A stretch of 35,670 nt of DNA. It comes from Puniceicoccales bacterium Verruco_01 (GTDB lineage: Bacteria > Verrucomicrobiota > Verrucomicrobiia > Opitutales > Oceanipulchritudinaceae). Positions 1 to 6,968 of this stretch are shown here, in pieces. The position numbers and the translations under genes are program-made. The notes below the pieces were generated by a model, which did no database searches, was not told the DNA's origin, and worked only from the letters and a program-made list of their open reading frames with translations. The stretch spans positions 1 to 35,670 of the forward strand of contig LVBV01000026.1 of assembly GCA_001604565.1 (NCBI GenBank). The letters are read 5' to 3'. The stretch's first letter is position 1. Each line of letters starts with the position of its first letter.

Positions 1-1811
1 GCTTTGCCTTGATTCCACTCTTGGGTAGAGCAGACTTCTTGTCAATTTCTGGAACGACCGTTGTTCGCTTTGCCTTGATTCCACTCTTGGGTAGAGCAGA
101 CTAGTTCCTCCTTGCATGGCATACCGCAGAGCGCTTTGCCTTGATTCCACTCTTGGGTAGAGCAGACTTTCCATTCTGTTGCGAACGATACGTAACGGCT
201 TTGCCTTGATTCCACTCTTGGGTAGAGCAGACTATTGGCTTCAGGAGTGCATACACCTTGGTAGCTTTGCCTTGATTCCACTCTTGGGTAGAGCAGACTA
301 TGAAGCGATGTGGAAATACATTCCTGAAGCTTTGCCTTGATTCCACTCTTGGGTAGAGCAGACTCAAGCGATTGTAGTGGGCGTAGGAGGCGCTGCTTTG
401 CCTTGATTCCACTCTTGGGTAGAGCAGACTTGTCTCGATTGCTTCCTTCATCTTGCCGCCGCTTTGCCTTGATTCCACTCTTGGGTAGAGCAGACTCCGT
501 TCTTTCAGAGGACGCCTGCACGATCGCTTTGCCTTGATTCCACTCTTGGGTAGAGCAGACTGGGCATCTTCGACGTGTTCGACCGGGCTGAGCTTTGCCT
601 TGATTCCACTCTTGGGTAGAGCAGACTATCCAGCAAGAAACGCCCCTGTTCCATCGGCTTTGCCTTGATTCCACTCTTGGGTAGAGCAGACTAGCTTTGG
701 TGAAGAATTGAACGATCTGGCGGCTTTGCCTTGATTCCACTCTTGGGTAGAGCAGACTCTGGAGTCTGTGATTGTAGCCGATTACTGGGCTTTGCCTTGA
801 TTCCACTCTTGGGTAGAGCAGACTGCGCCGGTGATTGCCCCGGCAGCGACCTTGGCTTTGCCTTGATTCCACTCTTGGGTAGAGCAGACTCAAGCCTTGT
901 CCGTTGTAGGCCCCGAAAATGCTTTGCCTTGATTCCACTCTTGGGTAGAGCAGACTTTGCGGGCTCGTGGTTGTCGAGTATACTACGCTTTGCCTTGATT
1001 CCACTCTTGGGTAGAGCAGACTATGTGGCTGCAGGGCAGTATTACTCTCCGCGCTTTGCCTTGATTCCACTCTTGGGTAGAGCAGACTGAACACCTCACA
1101 CCCCAGGCGAAGACGACCGCTTTGCCTTGATTCCACTCTTGGGTAGAGCAGACTGCGATAAACTTCACCCATTCGCGAATTCCAGCTTTGCCTTGATTCC
1201 ACTCTTGGGTAGAGCAGACTATGGAGTTTTGAGGGGGATGGGAGTTTGCGCTTTGCCTTGATTCCACTCTTGGGTAGAGCAGACTGATCCACGGGTCGCA
1301 AAGCACGACGCGGCGGCTTTGCCTTGATTCCACTCTTGGGTAGAGCAGACTAACTGGGGAACCTCTGCGCTACGATTGCGGGCTTTGCCTTGATTCCACT
1401 CTTGGGTAGAGCAGACTGTGCTGCACCAGCTCCACCATCGACGCCTCGCTTTGCCTTGATTCCACTCTTGGGTAGAGCAGACTAAATCCGGCGAGTGGGA
1501 GATGGACATCGAGCTTTGCCTTGATTCCACTCTTGGGTAGAGCAGACTTTCAAGGAGCCGAACTTCACCGACGCGATTGCTTTGCCTTGATTCCACTCTT
1601 GGGTAGAGCAGACTTCGAAATACTCGGTTTTGACGTGCAGGTGGCTTTGCCTTGATTCCACTCTTGGGTAGAGCAGACTTACGAACGCAAGTTCGAGCAC
1701 GAGCATCAGGCTTTGCCTTGATTCCACTCTTGGGTAGAGCAGACTCCCGGAACCCGCCTTCTGATTGGTCGGCGCGCTTTGCCTTGATTCCACTCTTGGG
1801 TAGAGCAGACT
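1..1811 (+). CRISPR. Type II-C CRISPR array, 28 repeats, open at the left edge
   Basis: There are 28 copies of a 36-nt repeat (starts GCTTTGCCTTGATTCC, ends GGGTAGAGCAGACT) at 1, 67, 133, 198, 264, 329, 395, 461, 526, 592, 657, 723, 789, 855, 921, 987, 1053, 1119, 1185, 1250, 1316, 1382, 1448, 1513, 1579, 1644, 1710 and 1776. They enclose 27 different spacers, 20 of 30 nt and 7 of 29 nt. All copies read identical, including the last one beside cas2. The window opens exactly on a repeat, so the array probably continues leftward. The strand is assigned from the tracrRNA anti-repeat at 6417-6432, which pairs with the 5' end of the repeat as written on the plus strand. Only 31 bases separate the last repeat from the cas2 stop, so an ordinary leader does not fit there. 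I saw no -10-like box inside the repeat of the kind known from Neisseria arrays. Confidence 0.98.
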
Positions 1812-1814
1812 CGC

Positions 1815-1852
1815 ATTCTGGAACCGGCTGGAGATCAGCCGGTTACCAGAAT
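1815..1852. other. Strong hairpin between the CRISPR array and cas2
   Basis: An inverted repeat starts three bases after the last CRISPR repeat. The left arm is ATTCTGG + AACCGGCTG (1815-1830), the loop is GAGAT, and the right arm is CAGCCGGTT, one bulged A, then CCAGAAT (1836-1852). This makes a 16-bp stem that overlaps the cas2 stop codon (1843-1845). Neither side has a U-tract, so it is not a standard intrinsic terminator. It could stop or protect both converging transcripts (array and cas operon). Its function is inferred only. Confidence 0.7.
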
Positions 1853-2178
1853 TGCATCTGGTCGGGCTGCCCTTCGGGCGATCCAGACTGAAGCGGTTTG
1901 CCATACAGAACAAACGAATGGTCCCACTGGGACTGCGTCACAAAGATGGCGCGGACGCTTCCCTCGGGAGGCAGGTTCGACTTGAGCCGCCGCACGTGCG
2001 TTTCCAGCCGCGCATGGCTCACCATCGGCCTGCCATACACGCTATATTGGATCATCAAGTAGCCGTCATCAATCAGGAATTGACGGAAGTCCGTCGCGGC
2101 CTTCCGCTGCTCCTTCTCCACGACCGGGAGGTCAAATGCCACGATCATCCAACCCACTTTGAACCTTGTGGTATCCAT
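1843..2178 (-). CDS. cas2: CRISPR-associated endonuclease Cas2
   Basis: This 111-residue protein has the Cas2 ferredoxin-like fold signature of type II systems. An N-terminal beta strand ends in the conserved acidic residue (MIVAFDLPV, Asp near residue 16), followed by FRQFLIDDGYLMIQYSVYGR and a C-terminal strand in VRAIFVTQSQW. Cas2 is the central dimer of the Cas1-Cas2 integrase that inserts new spacers. The ATG at 2178 lies inside the end of cas1 (34-base overlap), which suggests coupled translation as the last gene of cas9-cas1-cas2. The stop codon lies inside the hairpin at 1815-1852, close to the array. Confidence 0.96.
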   Translation of the reverse strand: MDTTRFKVGWMIVAFDLPVVEKEQRKAATDFRQFLIDDGYLMIQYSVYGRPMVSHARLETHVRRLKSNLPPEGSVRAIFVTQSQWDHSFVLYGKPLQSGSPEGQPDQMQFW

Positions 2179-3062
2179 GGCTTGTAGAGCCGGGTGTTTT
2201 TTTCCAGCACCGCGTTGCGGAAGCTCCGCACGACGCCCTCGATGCAGTTCTGGATGCTCAGTTCGATCTCAAAGTATTCCACCTTCTCCAGCACGAAGCC
2301 AGTCACGAAGCGGCGGAATGGCTTTGTGATCGCAAGGTCCGCCGGGTCTTCCTGCATCTTCACCCATTGCGCCACGCGCCAGTCCACGCAGGGGCGGAAG
2401 GGTTCCATGAGGTCGTAGGCGAGCGGCGTGCTTCGCTCCCGGACGGCGTGGGAGATGCCGAGGGTGGGGTCGAGCCCCAGCGCGAAGAGTTTTTGAAGCA
2501 TCGTGGAAAGGAGCACCGCGTAGCCGTAGTTGAGGAGCGCATTGAGGCCGAAGCCGTCCTCATGGCGGTGAAAATTCTCCTGTCCGAGTGCTTCGGAGTA
2601 GATGCTCCAGAAGAAGCGGGCGCAGGTCCCCTCCTTGCTCTGCATTTTTCCCGCAGCCGTCTTTTCGAGCGCGCCCAGTTTCTCGTGATGCGGGGCGAGG
2701 TTCACCGCCAACAGATACTGGTTCATGCACTTGGCGTCCACTGTGTGCCGCCAGAGGGCGTCGATTTTCTTTTTGTCCAGTTCCAGCGCAGCCTTGGTCA
2801 GCAGCGTGTCGCTCGAACGGTTCGCGGGCAGCATGAGGCTCACGGGCTTGAACTGCTCGCAGATGACAAGCGCCACTCCGTGCTTGGCAGCCTCGATGAG
2901 AAGCGCCCCGTGCACGACCGACGAGAAGCTCGTGATGAGGATCGCCGCCACATCCTCCAGCGGAAGCTGGCGCACACCGTCCTCCCCGGTGCAGGTGAGC
3001 TGGCCGTTCTTGCAGCTCACCACGCACCCGGGGGAGTCGATGTTGACGATGTGGTGGGACAT
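2145..3062 (-). CDS. cas1: CRISPR-associated integrase Cas1 (type II)
   Basis: This 305-residue protein is the catalytic subunit of spacer integration. It has the type II Cas1 N-terminus (MSHHIVNIDSPG, then LEDVAAILITS), the KEGTCARFFW segment that carries the metal-binding Glu, the GLNALLNYGYAVL helix, and the GLDPTLGISHA segment with the conserved His, followed by YDLMEPFRP. I chose the ATG at 3062 because a strong Shine-Dalgarno sequence (TAGGAGG) lies just before it and because this is where Cas1 homology begins. The frame stays open further upstream, but there it only reads antisense-free overlap with cas9 in another frame. The cas9 stop codon is 5 bases upstream and cas2 begins within the last 34 bases, so the three genes form a tight operon. 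Confidence 0.96.
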   Translation of the reverse strand: MSHHIVNIDSPGCVVSCKNGQLTCTGEDGVRQLPLEDVAAILITSFSSVVHGALLIEAAKHGVALVICEQFKPVSLMLPANRSSDTLLTKAALELDKKKIDALWRHTVDAKCMNQYLLAVNLAPHHEKLGALEKTAAGKMQSKEGTCARFFWSIYSEALGQENFHRHEDGFGLNALLNYGYAVLLSTMLQKLFALGLDPTLGISHAVRERSTPLAYDLMEPFRPCVDWRVAQWVKMQEDPADLAITKPFRRFVTGFVLEKVEYFEIELSIQNCIEGVVRSFRNAVLEKNTRLYKPWIPQGSKWVG

Positions 3063-3067
3063 GCCTC

Positions 3068-6000
3068 CTACGAACCGATGAGGGGCTGGCGGACGATGGT
3101 CATGCCGGATTTGATGAGCGAACTGACAAGGACGTTTTTCTTGAAGGTCTCCACCAGATGCGGTTTTGCGATGGAGACCGCCACGCCCGCCGCATTGTCC
3201 TTCGTGGACCGGATCTGCCAGCGTCCCTTGTAGCGACCGTTCGGGACCTCGATCACGTCTCCCTGACGGAGCACGGTCGGGATTTTTCCGCCGTTCTGTG
3301 CGGCAAGGTCTCCCAGTCGTTTCCACACCTTGTGGAAGGGCAGGACGACGGGCTCCGGCAGGAGCGCGATGCCGAAGTTGACGTCGATGAAGACAACGGC
3401 CTTGCGCGGCTTGAGCTTGCTTTCCCCAACCGGATTGTAACCCAAGAGCTTGCGCGGGTTTTTCCACTTCTCCTTGCGCTTGCGGGCATTACCGTTGGCG
3501 GAGTCGCGAGTGTATTGGACGACCTTCACGCGGTCGGCCTCAGCGTCGTAATGTTTCACGCCCCACTGCGTGAGTTCCGCGCGCAGGCCGTGCTTGGATC
3601 TAGGCACATGCTGGACGACACGGCATTCGGCGAGCTTATCGATGATGTTCTGTCGCAATTCCTCCGGCATGTCCTTGAGGTGGGCGCTGCCGTCCTTGTC
3701 GAAAAAGAAGACCCCCATTGATTCCAGTGTTGAACGCTGTGCCGGATTCGGACGCCGCGAGAGGATCGCCTCGCACACTTCGCGCTTCACGACGTGCCCG
3801 GGGAAGATGTTGCGCGCGATGCCGATCGTGATCGCGTCCACGGCGTGGTGCAGGTGCGTGATGTTGCGGATTTCGCCCTTGGGCAGGTGCCGTTTCTCGG
3901 GGCTGAGGGGATCGACGATCTCCGGGCAGACCGGCACGATGCAGCCGAGAAGATCCCAGTTTCTGTCCTTGCGGAATTCCCCCGTGATCGCGCCCACCAT
4001 GTGGGCGACGCGGTGCTCCGGCGATCCCGCGTCCATGCCCGCCGCCTTTGCGCTACCCCGCAGGATCTTCCGCGCCTCCAGTGCCGCCAGCTTGTTCAGG
4101 TGACTTGTCACCGTGAGGGCGGCCTTCGTGAACTCCGCGTCGCGCTCGTCGTAATCTTCGCGCAAAAACCACTGTTTGCGTCGCCAGTTGATCTTGTCTT
4201 CGTCACTCGCGTCGCGGCTTGGGGGATACTTGGGATAGAGTCCATCCAAGTAATCGCGGAAGCGGGACTCGGTCATCAGACCCTCCTCACCACTCCGGAT
4301 GAACTCCAGCGCCGTGCGCTTGCCCTTGGCTTTGTTGATTTCCTTGAACGTGATTGCAAGGCCTTCCAGTGCGTCGCTGCGTCGCGAGGCGTGCGGGATG
4401 ATATGCTCGAAATCCACGCGGTCGTTCGCGATGTCGGCTGCGGAGAAGTGCCGTCCCGTGTAGGGGCAGGTCCAGTTCTGCGCCATGGCGATTCGCGCCT
4501 TGCGGATCATGGAATAAGTCGGGTGCCGCGCAATACCCGCCTCCTCGAAGCCCTTGCGCAGGACGGCCTCGGCCTTCTGGAAGGGCTTGGCCTTCTCGCT
4601 AAAGAGCGCGGCCCTCTCATTTGCGTTCTTGCCCGCATATTCCTGAAGGTCGCGCGCGACTTCGATCGTCACCTCCGCCACGCGCGAAGGCTGACTCCCG
4701 GCATAGGTTTTGAAGAGTTCGCCGAAGAGCCGCCGGAACATGCCCATGCGCTGCCGGACGAGGTGGTTGTTCGTCATGTCGTCCAGCCGCTTTTCAGCCT
4801 CGCGGTCGAGGAATTCATTCGTAATCGCGATGCAGCCATTGCGCTTTTCCGGCGCGGAGGGCGGCTGACTGTCCGCAATGGCGGCGGGATCCATGCCGCT
4901 GAGCACCTCCTCATACACCTTGCGCAGCACGGGGCGGGAGTAGGGGGCTCTGCCGCTTGCCTCCGCCACGTGTTTCACGTCAGCGAGATAGGCCTCGTAG
5001 GTCAGGGGTTCCTTGCGTTTGCGCTTGGCGGCCTTCAGAAAGTCGAGACGGATGGCGTTTTCCATCTGCGTTGTATCCGCACCCGCTTTCCGCACGGCGG
5101 CGAGAAGGTCTGCCAGCGAAAGCCGACCACTCTTGAAGAACTCCCCGGCGATTCTTCTTTGCAGCGCCTCCGGCACAAGGGGCCAGACGTTTTCAAAAGG
5201 TGCACCGGACAAGGCGTCGCGCACGGGGTCGAGGACGAGGGCTTTTTCCGTTTCGGGCGAGAAGAATTGGTCGTCCAAGCTCTTTGCGTCGGCATGGGTG
5301 ATCTCTTCAAGCGCCTTTTTGAGCTGAGTCTTCGTCAGACCGCCCGTTTTCTCCATCCGGCGGGTCAGTTCCGCTCGTTCCGGAGCGGTGAGGGCGCGCT
5401 TGTCGTCCGCGCCTTCCTCCTTCACGCGGAGGTTCGCGAGGAGCCTCGCCCAGCGGTAACGGTAGTAGTCGGTGCAGTGCTTGAGAGGCGTCTTTTCGCC
5501 TGTCACCGGGCATTTCGTGATGATTCGGTTGTCGAAGCGCGGGATCATCTGGCCGAAGAGGAGGCCCCCCGCATATCGCGCTGGCAGCTTGAAGCGCTTC
5601 TTTTCCTCCGCTGTCAGGTCGCGGCCCGTGAGGAGCGAGAGGAAGCCCTCGTCGCAGCCGGGGAGAACCCCGAACTGCGAGCGGACGATCCGGGTCACCT
5701 CGTCCCGCACGATCTCGCGCCGGAAGGCCACGCTCTCGCCCTTGAAGTAAGGAGCCTTCTCGCTGATGTGCGCTTTGTCGTCATCGGGATTCACTCCGAG
5801 GAACGCACAAATCGTCTCCGCCATCGTGCTCGTGCCGTATTGCTCCATGAGGGCGCTGGCTTTCTGCACCTTCTCGGTGTCCTTCTCCTCCTCCCCCCCA
5901 CGGGCCCAGCGGGCGTTGCCGTCGTAGCCGCGGTTGTGCGCGTACCAGCGCAGGACCTGCCAGAGCTCGGTCCACGTGAGCTTCGCGCCGTGCAGCGCCC

Positions 6001-6325
6001 TCGCCGCGAGGAGCCACGGCATCATGACGCCCGAGGCGCCTTCCTTCTGCTCCGCAGCCTGTTCCTCCGTCAGGGCCCCCATTTCGACCAGGAGCTTGCG
6101 GATGCGTGAGATGCGGTTGCGCGTCGCGGCGATGTGGCGGCGCTGGCGGCGGTACTGGGCGCGCAGGTGGTTCTGGCAGTCGTCCTTGGGGAAGAGGAGG
6201 ACGCCGCAGCCGAGAATTTTCGGATAAACCGCGCGGGGAGGAGTGGAAAGCGCCGCCCAGCCAATGGAGGCGTCGCCGATGTCGAACGAGAACGAAACGT
6301 CGGGGGTAGTAACGGGTGTGTCCAT
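3068..6325 (-). CDS. cas9: Compact type II-C Cas9 nuclease, 1085 aa
   Basis: Cas9 is the RNA-guided DNA endonuclease of this locus. Reading from the ATG at 6325 it has RuvC-I (FSFDIGDASIGWA, catalytic Asp15), an arginine-rich bridge helix (RAQYRRQRRHIAATRNRISRI), an alpha-helical recognition lobe, RuvC-II (VTIEVARDL, Glu555), an HNH domain (CPYTG, then DFEHIIPH with catalytic His641 and EINKAKGKRT), RuvC-III (HLHHAVDA, His827 and Asp830) and a C-terminal PAM-interacting region that begins about residue 970. All nuclease residues are present, so both strands should be cut. From memory the whole chain, including the C-terminal region, resembles A. muciniphila Cas9. Neither possible start has a clear Shine-Dalgarno sequence. 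An in-frame GTG at 6349 would add 8 residues, but homology begins after the ATG. It is the first gene of cas9-cas1-cas2 and is divergent from the tracrRNA gene. Confidence 0.97.
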   Translation of the reverse strand: MDTPVTTPDVSFSFDIGDASIGWAALSTPPRAVYPKILGCGVLLFPKDDCQNHLRAQYRRQRRHIAATRNRISRIRKLLVEMGALTEEQAAEQKEGASGVMMPWLLAARALHGAKLTWTELWQVLRWYAHNRGYDGNARWARGGEEEKDTEKVQKASALMEQYGTSTMAETICAFLGVNPDDDKAHISEKAPYFKGESVAFRREIVRDEVTRIVRSQFGVLPGCDEGFLSLLTGRDLTAEEKKRFKLPARYAGGLLFGQMIPRFDNRIITKCPVTGEKTPLKHCTDYYRYRWARLLANLRVKEEGADDKRALTAPERAELTRRMEKTGGLTKTQLKKALEEITHADAKSLDDQFFSPETEKALVLDPVRDALSGAPFENVWPLVPEALQRRIAGEFFKSGRLSLADLLAAVRKAGADTTQMENAIRLDFLKAAKRKRKEPLTYEAYLADVKHVAEASGRAPYSRPVLRKVYEEVLSGMDPAAIADSQPPSAPEKRNGCIAITNEFLDREAEKRLDDMTNNHLVRQRMGMFRRLFGELFKTYAGSQPSRVAEVTIEVARDLQEYAGKNANERAALFSEKAKPFQKAEAVLRKGFEEAGIARHPTYSMIRKARIAMAQNWTCPYTGRHFSAADIANDRVDFEHIIPHASRRSDALEGLAITFKEINKAKGKRTALEFIRSGEEGLMTESRFRDYLDGLYPKYPPSRDASDEDKINWRRKQWFLREDYDERDAEFTKAALTVTSHLNKLAALEARKILRGSAKAAGMDAGSPEHRVAHMVGAITGEFRKDRNWDLLGCIVPVCPEIVDPLSPEKRHLPKGEIRNITHLHHAVDAITIGIARNIFPGHVVKREVCEAILSRRPNPAQRSTLESMGVFFFDKDGSAHLKDMPEELRQNIIDKLAECRVVQHVPRSKHGLRAELTQWGVKHYDAEADRVKVVQYTRDSANGNARKRKEKWKNPRKLLGYNPVGESKLKPRKAVVFIDVNFGIALLPEPVVLPFHKVWKRLGDLAAQNGGKIPTVLRQGDVIEVPNGRYKGRWQIRSTKDNAAGVAVSIAKPHLVETFKKNVLVSSLIKSGMTIVRQPLIGS

Positions 6326-6381
6326 GGGTGGATACTGAAGCCAATCCACAAGTCAATCAAACGCTTTTTCAATCAATAAGC

Positions 6382-6409
6382 TTGACTGTTCTTGGATCGA
6401 GGGTAATGT
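6382..6409 (+). promoter_or_regulatory. Candidate tracrRNA promoter
   Basis: A TTGACT hexamer (6382-6387) stands 16 bases before TAATGT (6404-6409). A sigma-70-type start about 7 bases later falls at 6416, directly before the anti-repeat. A better -10 match, TCTAAT (6409-6414), would be 21 bases from this -35. On the opposite strand another TTGACT (6356-6351) faces cas9, so the 90 bases between cas9 and the tracrRNA could hold divergent promoters. This rests on motif reading only. Confidence 0.4.
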
Positions 6410-6415
6410 CTAATT

Positions 6416-6523
6416 CGGAATCAAGACAAAGTTAGTAGCCCGAGCCTACGGCCTCTGGTCTGTTTTGCAGCCACGCCGGCGCAAGAAAGGGTTGCAAAAA
6501 GCGGCTTCAGAGCCGCTTTTTTT
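6416..6523 (+). ncRNA. tracrRNA for Cas9
   Basis: The anti-repeat GGAATCAAGACAAAGT (6417-6432) pairs with the first 16 nt of the CRISPR repeat with 14 Watson-Crick pairs, one G-U and one C-A mismatch. The tail holds a small stem-loop (GAGCC / GG-C-CTC, 6442-6455), a TTTTGCA / TGCAAAA hairpin (6463-6469 with 6493-6499) and an intrinsic terminator with a run of seven T. This is the layout of a type II tracrRNA: duplex, nexus-like hairpin, terminator hairpins. The end is placed after the T run. The start is inferred from the anti-repeat and a candidate promoter, so the 5' end is uncertain by tens of bases. The gene is divergent from cas9 and about 90 bases from its start codon. Confidence 0.87.
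6417..6432 (+). repeat. CRISPR anti-repeat inside tracrRNA
   Basis: Sixteen bases are complementary to nucleotides 1-16 of the array repeat. Complementarity stops abruptly upstream of 6417: the bases before it do not match the remaining 20 nt of the repeat. This element fixes the plus strand as the crRNA strand. Confidence 0.92.
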
Positions 6524-6530
6524 GTAACCC
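6489..6530 (+). terminator. Intrinsic terminator of tracrRNA
   Basis: The core stem GCGGCT-TCAG-AGCCGC (6501-6516) is flanked by AAAAA and TTTTTTT and extended by GGGTTGC / GTAACCC, giving a long, nearly continuous stem over 6489-6530. The seven T after the core stem make it a good rho-independent terminator for the plus strand. The A-run on the other side means it could also work for minus-strand transcripts. Confidence 0.88.
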
Positions 6531-6544
6531 GATTTGTAACCCGA
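6521..6544 (+). repeat. Tandem 12-bp duplication of the terminator arm
   Basis: TTTGTAACCCGA occurs twice in a row (6521-6532 and 6533-6544). The first copy is the right arm of the tracrRNA terminator stem. The second has no partner and looks like a slippage duplication or a paired binding site. Confidence 0.8.
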
Positions 6545-6968
6545 CGCGGGAAAATGTGCGGATTCGGGATGATTCAGGATTGCGGACGAAGCTGCGCTAG
6601 TCTTTGCGATGCAGTTGATTGCGCACGAAAGACGACTTGTGATTACACCAGCTAAAAGCCGTTATTCGTCTTAGAAGACCGCTGCTCTATCCGACTGAGC
6701 TACTGCCACATTGTCGGTGGCGAAAGGACGGCACATGCTCCGTTTTTCGGGTGCGCCCTCCATCGCTCCGGCAACTAATATGCTCCGGAAAATGAGGGGG
6801 CAAGCAAATCGAACGACGCGGAGTTTTGCCGTCTTTTCCTGCTTGTCCGCCACATATCCCGGTTTTTCGCCGCGGAGGGTTTTCGTGTTGCCGTGCGAAT
6901 TGGATGGCTTTTGCATTTGATCCGTTCCGGAGAACTCTGCGGTTTTTCGTGGGATCCGGACATCGAAA
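6545..6968. other. Intergenic region with a tRNA remnant and no intact gene
   Basis: Between the tracrRNA terminator and the metallo-beta-lactamase gene I find no convincing protein gene. ORFs of 66-82 codons here lack codon bias, ribosome sites or recognisable sequence. The only structured items are the tRNA-Arg 5' half (6671-6709) and a 7-bp inverted repeat AAGACGA / TCGTCTT (6629-6635 and 6666-6672) next to its broken end. A promoter for the plus-strand gene at 6969 must lie here but could not be identified. Confidence 0.6.
6671..6709 (-). pseudogene. 5' half of a tRNA-Arg(UCU) gene
   Basis: Reading the minus strand from 6709: acceptor arm GTGGCAG, TA, D-stem GCTC, D-loop AGTCGGATA, D-stem GAGC, A, then GCGGT and the anticodon loop CTTCTAA with anticodon UCU. 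After the loop the sequence leaves the tRNA pattern. The expected ACCGC arm, a T-loop of the TTCRANY type and the acceptor complement CTGCCAC are all missing within the next several hundred bases. Homology thus ends at about tRNA position 38. This is a broken gene or a recombination scar, and a functional tRNA cannot be made from it alone. Confidence 0.75.

Noticed and set aside
1812..1842. CRISPR leader between the last repeat and cas2
   Set aside because: Only 31 bases are free and they are filled by a hairpin. No promoter is visible, and crRNA orientation from the tracrRNA points the other way.
42..1913. Long open frames across the CRISPR array (up to 419 codons on the minus strand) with a repeated peptide SLLYPRVESRQS
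   Set aside because: They are only the 36-nt repeats plus 30-nt spacers (66 = 22 codons) read without stops. The period changes wherever a spacer has 29 nt and the frame shifts.
3063..3467. Extension of the cas1 frame upstream of 3062
   Set aside because: It overlaps the cas9 C-terminus in another frame, has no Cas1 homology, and the strong ribosome site lies before the ATG at 3062.
3794..6109. 771-codon open frame on the plus strand opposite cas9
   Set aside because: It is the antisense shadow of the GC-rich cas9 gene. The product is Arg/His/Val-rich without any domain.
6430..6709. tRNA-Arg interrupted by a group I intron, as known for some bacterial tRNAs
   Set aside because: No T-loop or CTGCCAC acceptor end appears on the minus strand down to the cas9 start, and no intron core motifs were seen.
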